Source: Rhodococcus sp. (in: high G+C Gram-positive bacteria) (GTDB lineage Bacteria > Actinomycetota > Actinomycetes > Mycobacteriales > Mycobacteriaceae). Taken from it: a DNA stretch of 7,073 nucleotides. Positions 1-4,653 of this stretch are shown here, in pieces. The stretch lies in contig JAAYXN010000412.1 in assembly GCA_012515885.1 (NCBI GenBank), forward strand, positions 1-7,073. Reading direction: 5' to 3'. Below the pieces are notes generated by a model. The model searched no databases, had not been told where the DNA came from, and was given only the letters and a program-made list of their open reading frames with translations. The position numbers and the translations under genes were made by a program. Numbering within the stretch: the first letter of the stretch is position 1; each line of letters begins with the position of its first letter.

Positions 1-758
1 AGGACTCCGCCGCCGTTCCCGTGGATGCGCATCTGCTCGAGGAACACCGGCGGGCCCGCTGAGGGAACGACCCAGGTGGCGTCGACCTGCTCGATGTAGC
101 TGCGGCAGCGGTCCATGCCGCGCTGACGCTTCTGCTTACCGAAGTTGGCTTTCGTCTTCTTCGGGATGTCGTAAACCATCGGGTACCAGATAGCGCCCGA
201 ATACTGCAGCAGGTGGACGTCGATCTTGCCGAACTCCTGCAACACGTCCATGTCGACCGGACGCGCGTCGTTCATGTTGAAGACGGTGGTCTCGCCGTCA
301 GAGACGACGATGCCGGAGTCACCGATCGGGCCGTCCGCGGGGGCGCGCAGCGCGATGATCATGATGTCCAGCTCGCCCGGGCCGGGCGGAGTATCCGGTG
401 CCGCGGTCAGTTCGCTGCCTTTGAGTCGGTGCTTGACCGAATCCTGGGTGGCCGCGAACTTGTGGAACCCGAGGGCGCGTAGTTCGCGTTCGAGATCAGG
501 CACCGGATAGTCCGGCAGCAGCACCGTCGCGTCCCTGTTGACGTGCTTGGCCAGATTCTCTGGATCAAAGTGATCTTTATGCAGGTGGGAGACATACAGG
601 TAGTCGCAGGCTCCCAACGCATCCCAATCAAGCTGGGTGTTGTCTGGGAACGGGAACCACGAAGCGAAGTAGGCGGGATTGACCCAGGGGTCGCACAAAA
701 TGGACCCGGCTTCGGTCTGAATGTGGAACCCGGCGTGCCCGACGCTGGTGACCTGCAC
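1..758 (-). CDS. MBL-fold (metallo-beta-lactamase) / probable Rieske protein, Rv3818-like, 3' part cut by window edge
   Basis: The reading frame is open from a GTG at 758 down to base 1 and runs out of the window, so about 252 N-terminal residues are visible. It starts MQVTSVGHAGF, which is typical of the beta-lactamase-fold core. The metal-binding signature HLHKDH lies at residues 58-63 (H58, H60, D62, H63), followed by GDSG near 144 and NMNDARP at 161-167, which holds a candidate metal-ligand aspartate (D164). These blocks match the mycobacterial Rv3818 family as I remember it. In that family a second half carries a Rieske [2Fe-2S] domain, and the whole protein is about 500 residues. The Rieske half would lie outside this window and is inferred. 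The substrate is unknown; a cytoplasmic hydrolase or oxygenase-like redox role is a guess. The start is fixed by AGGAGG six bases upstream. A 171-bp gap (759-929) separates it from the lipoprotein gene on the same strand; I see no convincing promoter or terminator there. The segment around residue 237 looks shorter than in relatives (see findings). Confidence 0.87.
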   Translation of the reverse strand, partial: MQVTSVGHAGFHIQTEAGSILCDPWVNPAYFASWFPFPDNTQLDWDALGACDYLYVSHLHKDHFDPENLAKHVNRDATVLLPDYPVPDLERELRALGFHKFAATQDSVKHRLKGSELTAAPDTPPGPGELDIMIIALRAPADGPIGDSGIVVSDGETTVFNMNDARPVDMDVLQEFGKIDVHLLQYSGAIWYPMVYDIPKKTKANFGKQKRQRGMDRCRSYIEQVDATWVVPSAGPPVFLEQMRIHGNGGGV

Positions 759-764
759 TATTCG

Positions 765-770
765 CCTCCT
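765..770 (-). promoter_or_regulatory. Shine-Dalgarno AGGAGG of the MBL-fold gene
   Basis: A perfect AGGAGG on the minus strand is separated from the GTG at 758 by six bases (CGAATA). It decides the GTG start of the MBL-fold gene. Confidence 0.85.
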
Positions 771-929
771 GAACCTAAGCTGCTAACCAGTCAAGCGTAG
801 GCCGGGGCCCCAGGCGCCACCGCATAGCCCCGCCGAGTTCCTTCAAACGATGACTTTAGACCCGGCTTGACGTTTACTTTCGGCCCGCCGCTACCGACTT
901 AGCTGCGACGGCCCGTTCGGTTGTGGGGT

Positions 930-1796
930 TCAATTTCCAGTGTCGATTTCGCCGAGGCAGTAACCGTCAGGTCCGATGGCGAGAATGGCCGTCCACTCTT
1001 CTGTCGATCTGTTTGTCTCGACCTGGGCCGTGACGGCCGCGTAGCTGTCGTTCAACGACCGTGACTGGACGCTGGCCGGATCCAGCGAGTCGATGTCTCC
1101 TTGAGTGAGCGGATCACGTTTGAGTGGCGGCTCCCCACCGGCACCGGTGCTGCGCGGATCCCACGGGCTGTTGCCGGGGCAGACGAGTGGATATTCCGAT
1201 TCAGTATCGGCCTCGTTAACGGGTTCTCCCGCCACCCGTGACAGATAGCGCGTTGTGGCGTGCTCGGCGTCCGTGAGCGTGTAGTAGCTGGTGGCGCCTT
1301 CCTGGTAGACGTGCGGGCACGCGTAACCGGATGAGATTTCGCCGCGCTTTGCGGAAATGCGAGTGGTGCCGTCGGTCCAACTCGCGGCGTACTGACCGTC
1401 GATGCCGGGATTTTGTACGACGGCGGCGATGGTGTCTACGTCCGCATACATGGTGGCTACTAGCTCAGGCGCGACGGTCCAGCACTTGTCCGTGAGGGCG
1501 GCAATGTCACCTTTGCTGACGTCATCAGCCCAGGCCTGCAGAGCCTGGGCGGCAGCGGGGTTTCCGGGTACTTCGCCCACAGTGATCGAGACCGGACTGC
1601 TCGTTGTGGTGGGTGGCGCGTCGGTGATCGACGGCGGCGTGGCGTTGTCGGTGTGTTCTTGCACTGGGGTTTTCGGCGTCTCGGTGGGGATTCCGGACTG
1701 TCCATCGTCGCACCCGGCGATCAGTGCTGCCGCGAGGACGGCGCCGCTGGCTGCGCGTGCGAAGTGAGCGATCCTGAATTGCCTTTTACCTTGCAC
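930..1796 (-). CDS. Putative secreted lipoprotein of unknown function (288 aa)
   Basis: I do not recognise this protein. Residues 1-28 form a lipoprotein signal peptide: a basic n-region (K4, R5, R8, R14), a hydrophobic Ala-rich stretch (15-27) and the lipobox I26-A27-G28-C29, so it should be lipidated at C29 and held on the outer face of the membrane. Residues 30-78 are a Pro/Thr/Ser-rich tether. The globular part (about 79-288) starts with a helical segment (AAAQALQAWADDVSKGD, 81-97) of the kind seen in NTF2-like lipoproteins, but that similarity is weak. Four further cysteines (C105, C160, C206, C280) could make two disulfides outside the cell. The GTG start at 1796 has a GGAAAGG-like ribosome site six bases upstream. 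The stop TGA is at 930-932. It is divergent from the acyltransferase gene and precedes the MBL-fold gene on the same strand by 171 bp. Coding use resembles its neighbours, with no sign of transfer. Confidence 0.82.
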   Translation of the reverse strand: MQGKRQFRIAHFARAASGAVLAAALIAGCDDGQSGIPTETPKTPVQEHTDNATPPSITDAPPTTTSSPVSITVGEVPGNPAAAQALQAWADDVSKGDIAALTDKCWTVAPELVATMYADVDTIAAVVQNPGIDGQYAASWTDGTTRISAKRGEISSGYACPHVYQEGATSYYTLTDAEHATTRYLSRVAGEPVNEADTESEYPLVCPGNSPWDPRSTGAGGEPPLKRDPLTQGDIDSLDPASVQSRSLNDSYAAVTAQVETNRSTEEWTAILAIGPDGYCLGEIDTGN

Positions 1797-1838
1797 GTCG
1801 CGCCTTTCCGTGGTGCTTGTACCGCTGGTTCGACAGCC

Positions 1839-1844
1839 ACGCTA
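1839..1844 (-). promoter_or_regulatory. Possible -10 box (TAGCGT) for the lipoprotein gene
   Basis: TAGCGT on the minus strand fits the actinobacterial TANNNT pattern and would place a start of transcription near 1832, leaving a leader of about 35 bases that includes the ribosome site. No good -35 hexamer lies at the right distance, so this is a weak call. Confidence 0.25.
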
Positions 1845-1975
1845 GCGCAGCCGACGCCCACTCACACGTCCGCCGTCTCCGTCCAGCTGTTGGGCAGTTC
1901 TGCGCTGGCTCCCCGCGAAGTTTCCGCCACCTGCGACACTTTCTATCTAGGGTCGATGAGGGGCCCATTCCCGAC

Positions 1976-1981
1976 TACTGT
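1976..1981 (+). promoter_or_regulatory. Candidate -10 box (TACTGT) for a leaderless acyltransferase mRNA
   Basis: TACTGT fits TANNNT and ends eight bases before the GTG at 1990. An in-frame stop (TGA at 1957-1959) limits upstream starts, and the only GA/GG-rich run (1955-1963) is too far away, about 20 bases or more, to act as a ribosome site. Together these suggest that transcription begins at or next to the start codon. The -35 region is not recognisable, which is common in this group. Confidence 0.4.
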
Positions 1982-1989
1982 GTGTGTTT

Positions 1990-2751
1990 GTGGATCCTGT
2001 CTACCGCACCGTCATCGGCATCGCCCGCACTGTTTTCGCCTATCAGGGACTGAAATTCACCGTCACGGGCGAGAGAAACATCCCTGCTACCGGTGGTGCT
2101 GTTATTGCCATCAACCACACCGGGTATATGGATTTCACGTACGCGGGACTGCCGGCGCGTAAGTCGAAGCGCTACATCCGGTTCATGGCCAAGAAGGAAG
2201 TGTTCGACAACAAGTACGGCGGACCCATCATGCGGTCGCTGGGGCATATTCCCGTCGACCGTAGTGCGGGCGCTGAGTCGTATCGCGCCGCTGTTGATGA
2301 CCTCCGTAAAGGTGAGCTGGTTGGTGTCTACCCCGAGGGCACGATCAGTCGCAGCTTTGAAATCAAAGACTTCAAGTCGGGTGCGGCCCGCATGGCCATC
2401 GAGGCTGATGTCCCGATCATCCCGATCGTGATTTGGGGTGCGCAGCGGGTGTGGACGAAGGGTCATCCGAAGCGGTTGGGTCGCACAAAGACACCGATCT
2501 CGATTGCTGTGGGTAAGCCGATTGCGCCGTTCGAGCCGGCCGCAGATCTCACCGCGAAACTGCGCGGCGTGATGCAGGAAATGCTGTTTGATCTTCAGAA
2601 GGACTATCCGCATCCCGCGGGCCAATACTGGGTTCCTGCCCGACTCGGCGGAAGCGCACCCACCCTGGAAGAAGCGAACCGCCTCGACGAAGAGGAAGCG
2701 CAGGAACGCGTGCGTCGCCGCGGCGACAACGCACCGGGCGGCACGGGCTAG
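1990..2751 (+). CDS. PlsC-family (1-acylglycerol-3-phosphate) acyltransferase, Rv3814c-Rv3816c-like
   Basis: This LPLAT/PlsC enzyme should transfer a fatty acyl group from acyl-CoA or acyl-ACP to a lysophospholipid-type acceptor, such as lysophosphatidate in phospholipid synthesis, at the inner face of the membrane. Counting from the GTG at 1984, the catalytic motif NHTGYMD (H45, D50, the HX4D motif) is followed by FMAKKEVF (67-74), the binding block around IPVDRS (89-94), the VYPEGTISRS block (115-124, E118-G119-T120) and PIIPIVIWGAQR (144-155). These are the four LPLAT blocks in the usual order. The C-terminal tail (about 225-255) is charged and probably disordered. Length is normal for the family. 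The start could be GTG 1984 or GTG 1990. I choose 1990 because relatives such as Rv3814c begin MEPVY and this start gives MDPVY, and because of the upstream -10 box. Exact acceptor specificity cannot be read; an acylated-sugar or glycolipid acceptor is also possible. The gene converges on the SpoIID gene. Confidence 0.9.
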   Translation: MDPVYRTVIGIARTVFAYQGLKFTVTGERNIPATGGAVIAINHTGYMDFTYAGLPARKSKRYIRFMAKKEVFDNKYGGPIMRSLGHIPVDRSAGAESYRAAVDDLRKGELVGVYPEGTISRSFEIKDFKSGAARMAIEADVPIIPIVIWGAQRVWTKGHPKRLGRTKTPISIAVGKPIAPFEPAADLTAKLRGVMQEMLFDLQKDYPHPAGQYWVPARLGGSAPTLEEANRLDEEEAQERVRRRGDNAPGGTG

Positions 2752-2775
2752 TTGGGCACCGGCTAGTTGGGCACG
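2746..2775 (+). repeat. 15-bp tandem duplication spanning the acyltransferase stop codon
   Basis: GGCTAGTTGGGCACC (2746-2760) is followed directly by GGCTAGTTGGGCACG (2761-2775), with 14 of 15 bases identical. The first copy carries the TAG stop (2749-2751). Because the unit is a multiple of three, the second copy provides a second in-frame TAG. It looks like a recent slippage duplication and has no evident function beyond a back-up stop. Confidence 0.8.
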
Positions 2776-2789
2776 TCCCACCTATTTTC

Positions 2790-2823
2790 GTGCTCTCCCA
2801 CCCGCTAGCGGGTGGGAGAGCAC
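2790..2823. terminator. Perfect 34-bp palindrome, probable bidirectional terminator
   Basis: The sequence reads the same on both strands for 34 bases: arm GTGCTCTCCCACCC, centre GCTAGC, then the complementary arm. As RNA it would form a stem of about 14-15 GC-rich pairs with a small loop. It lies between convergent genes ending at 2751 (plus) and 2850 (minus), the expected place for a shared terminator. Neither side has a true T tract: AAATTTC follows on the plus strand and GAAAATAGG on the minus strand. It is therefore of the tractless type often proposed for actinobacteria. The perfect symmetry could also make it a protein-binding site. Confidence 0.75.
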
Positions 2824-2849
2824 AAATTTCTATGCGACGTGGAAGGGAG

Positions 2850-4421
2850 TTAGCGGGCACTCGCAGAGTCGGGCAGCACTTCACGCAGCACATTGGCGTC
2901 GATGACCCGCACACCCAGACTTTCCGTCCACAAAATTGTGCCGCCGGTGTAGAGACGGAACGTGCCGGACTCGTCAGGCAGCATCAGTTCAGGACCGAGA
3001 GGCGCGCCGAGGTGGCCGTTGACACCGCCGAGTTCCCGGAACTTGCGGTCAATCAGCGAGTCCGACGCTGGCTGCACCACGTCGCCGTCGATGCCCGGCT
3101 CACCGTCCGGTGCGGCGGCTGGGTGCACCGGCGACCCCAGAGGCTCCAAGCCCGGGACGATTCCTTCCGTCACGGTGAACCAGTCGGATTTCAAGCCCAG
3201 CGCAAACCGTGCTTCCATACCGGGCACATCCACTGAGCCGCCCGAACCGTTAACCCGCAGGGTCACCACGCGGCCGCCATCGGGGCCGACGTTGTTGCGT
3301 TCAATAACCTCCACCGAGTGGAGCTCGCCGACGCCAAACGTGTTGGCGATCGTTCCGGCGGTGACCACTTCCGTCCACACATGGTGCGGGGATGCGGCGT
3401 CGCCAAGGTCTTCCACGGCTGGGAATGTGCCGCCCGAGCTGAAACCACCAGTCGAGGACGAAAACTCGGTGGCGATCGGCTGGCCATCACGCACAACAAT
3501 CAAGCTGGTCGTGGTGCGCACCGCCTCGCTCGTTCGCGGGTCTTCAGCGGACGACCCCTTATATACCTGGCAGTTCTGGGAGTCGCAGGTGCGCGCGTAC
3601 TCGGTGCGGGCCTCCGCGGCCGCGTAGGAACGGGCCGCGATCGCCTGCGCCCGCAACGCTTCACTACCGCCCTGATCAGCCCATTCCGCACGTGACTCAG
3701 CGGGGACGACGCTGAGCAGGTAGTCCTCCATGTCGACCACGTTGACGACGCGGGGCGCACCGCCGTCGAGCGCTACACCCAACGACCCTCGGTACGAGGT
3801 GTATCCGTTGCAGGTTTTCAGGTGCTGCTCGTGCGGACGGTCCGGACTCAGATCGATCGGATCGACCCACGGATGATCGGTGCCGCCCTGCCACAGAACC
3901 TCGCCGCCACACCCTCTGGTTACGGTCACTGCTGCGCCGCCACCGGGCGTCGGCGTCAAATAGACGGCTTCACCTGGTCCGACGGGAGTCCCCGCGACGA
4001 CGGCGCCGGTGTCGGAGTACGCGCCGAGGTTCTGGTCGTCCAAACCGGTCAGACGCACACTGATCTGGGCTTCGGCCAGGTCAGCGAGGCTGGTGTCGCC
4101 GTAATAGTGCGCCACGATGCGCTCCGCGCCCCACCCATGATCGCGGGCGTACCCGAAGGCTCCCCACTGGCCCATTCCGCGGCCGTGTCCGTGGCCTCGA
4201 CCGGAAATTGTGAACGGCGTGTCGGAAGCGACGACGCTCTCTACAGTGGTGTGGGATTGGCGAATCGACGCGATGCCCACAGCTGTCACACTGGCGACGA
4301 GCGCCGGGGCTACCGCAAAAATCGCGCTCGTCCTCGCTAGTTCTCTCCACCCCGAACGACCGCGCGGTCCGCGCACAAGTAGTGGTCCGGAAATCTTGTT
4401 GAACTGCAGTGATCTAGCCAT
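2850..4421 (-). CDS. Membrane-anchored SpoIID/LytB-domain protein with C-terminal LGFP-like unit
   Basis: This SpoIID/LytB family protein is known either as an enhancer of N-acetylmuramoyl-L-alanine amidases (LytB/CwbA) or as a lytic transglycosylase of glycan strands (SpoIID). Numbered from the ATG at 4421 (523 aa): a basic 30-residue N-terminus; one membrane segment or uncleaved signal (about 31-51); the glycine/histidine motif GRGHGHGRGMGQWGA (74-88), which lies N-terminal to the core as in other actinobacterial members; and the SpoIID core (about 205-352). The core holds MEDYLLSVVPAES, with the glutamate (E242) that corresponds to the SpoIID catalytic one, then RAQAIAARSYA and FSSSTGGFSSG. 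An LGFP-like unit follows (about 457-507, containing LGGVNGHLGAPLGPE). Cysteine pairs C171/C204 and C279/C284 may form disulfides outside the cell. An upstream in-frame ATG at 4490 would add 23 polar residues but has no ribosome site; ATG 4421 has AAGGGAA seven bases upstream. The gene is divergent from the amidase gene. Confidence 0.9.
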   Translation of the reverse strand: MARSLQFNKISGPLLVRGPRGRSGWRELARTSAIFAVAPALVASVTAVGIASIRQSHTTVESVVASDTPFTISGRGHGHGRGMGQWGAFGYARDHGWGAERIVAHYYGDTSLADLAEAQISVRLTGLDDQNLGAYSDTGAVVAGTPVGPGEAVYLTPTPGGGAAVTVTRGCGGEVLWQGGTDHPWVDPIDLSPDRPHEQHLKTCNGYTSYRGSLGVALDGGAPRVVNVVDMEDYLLSVVPAESRAEWADQGGSEALRAQAIAARSYAAAEARTEYARTCDSQNCQVYKGSSAEDPRTSEAVRTTTSLIVVRDGQPIATEFSSSTGGFSSGGTFPAVEDLGDAASPHHVWTEVVTAGTIANTFGVGELHSVEVIERNNVGPDGGRVVTLRVNGSGGSVDVPGMEARFALGLKSDWFTVTEGIVPGLEPLGSPVHPAAAPDGEPGIDGDVVQPASDSLIDRKFRELGGVNGHLGAPLGPELMLPDESGTFRLYTGGTILWTESLGVRVIDANVLREVLPDSASAR

Positions 4422-4427
4422 GCGGGC

Positions 4428-4434
4428 TTCCCTT
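4428..4434 (-). promoter_or_regulatory. Ribosome binding site (AAGGGAA) deciding the SpoIID start
   Basis: AAGGGAA on the minus strand lies seven bases before ATG 4421. The alternative ATG at 4490 is preceded by a sequence with no purine-rich ribosome site. This supports the shorter protein starting MARSLQF. Confidence 0.6.
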
Positions 4435-4504
4435 GTTCGACGGGCAGACACGGTGTCCGACTTGTCCACATCGTGAAATACCGTGACCATTTCGACGCAT
4501 CAAA

Positions 4505-4516
4505 AGTCTAAATCTA
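4505..4516 (-). promoter_or_regulatory. Possible -10 boxes (TAGATT, TAGACT) for the SpoIID gene
   Basis: On the minus strand TAGATT (4516-4511) and TAGACT (4510-4505) stand in tandem, and both fit TANNNT. Either would give a leader of about 75-85 bases before ATG 4421. The -35 region is not clear. The boxes lie next to, and point away from, the amidase promoter. Confidence 0.35.
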
Positions 4517-4519
4517 AGG

Positions 4520-4549
4520 TTGAGCGTTATGCTCTGCTGTGGCTAGTGT
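4520..4549 (+). promoter_or_regulatory. Candidate sigma-A-type promoter of the amidase gene
   Basis: TTGAGC (4520-4525) as the -35 box and TAGTGT (4544-4549) as the -10 box are separated by 18 bases. Transcription would begin near 4556, giving a leader of about 98 bases before the TTG start at 4654. An inverted repeat GAGC-GTTAT-GCTC (4522-4534) overlaps the -35 box and spacer, and a TGTGA half-site (4547-4551) overlaps the end of the -10 box, so a repressor or activator could act here. Confidence 0.45.
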
Positions 4550-4639
4550 GACAAGAGTGCCCAGAGATGGCAACAACCGCCACTCCAGCCACATGTGTCA
4601 CACGCTTCTCGATGTTTCCCCCGAGGAGCACCCACGACC

Positions 4640-4645
4640 GAGGAG
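4640..4645 (+). promoter_or_regulatory. Shine-Dalgarno GAGGAG deciding the TTG start of the amidase
   Basis: GAGGAG (4640-4645) is followed by eight bases and then TTG at 4654. That spacing is near optimal and gives a protein starting MPHRRPKPS, a textbook signal-peptide n-region. The in-frame ATG codons at 4567 and 4612 have no ribosome site at the proper distance. Confidence 0.65.
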
Positions 4646-4653
4646 TGATCCGC

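Noticed and set aside
759..929. Possible terminator or promoter in the gap between the lipoprotein and MBL-fold genes
   Set aside because: The GGCCGGGGCCCC run is a very short palindrome and the TACGCT box has no -35 partner; neither is strong enough to call.
1653..2162. Plus-strand open frame of 169 codons across the divergent promoter region
   Set aside because: It overlaps both the lipoprotein and the acyltransferase genes in wrong frames, its composition is Cys/His-rich and unnatural, and it has no start signal.
1975..2781. Open frame of 268 codons antisense to the acyltransferase
   Set aside because: The plus-strand frame carries all the LPLAT motifs. The antisense product has no recognisable domain and crosses the intergenic repeat.
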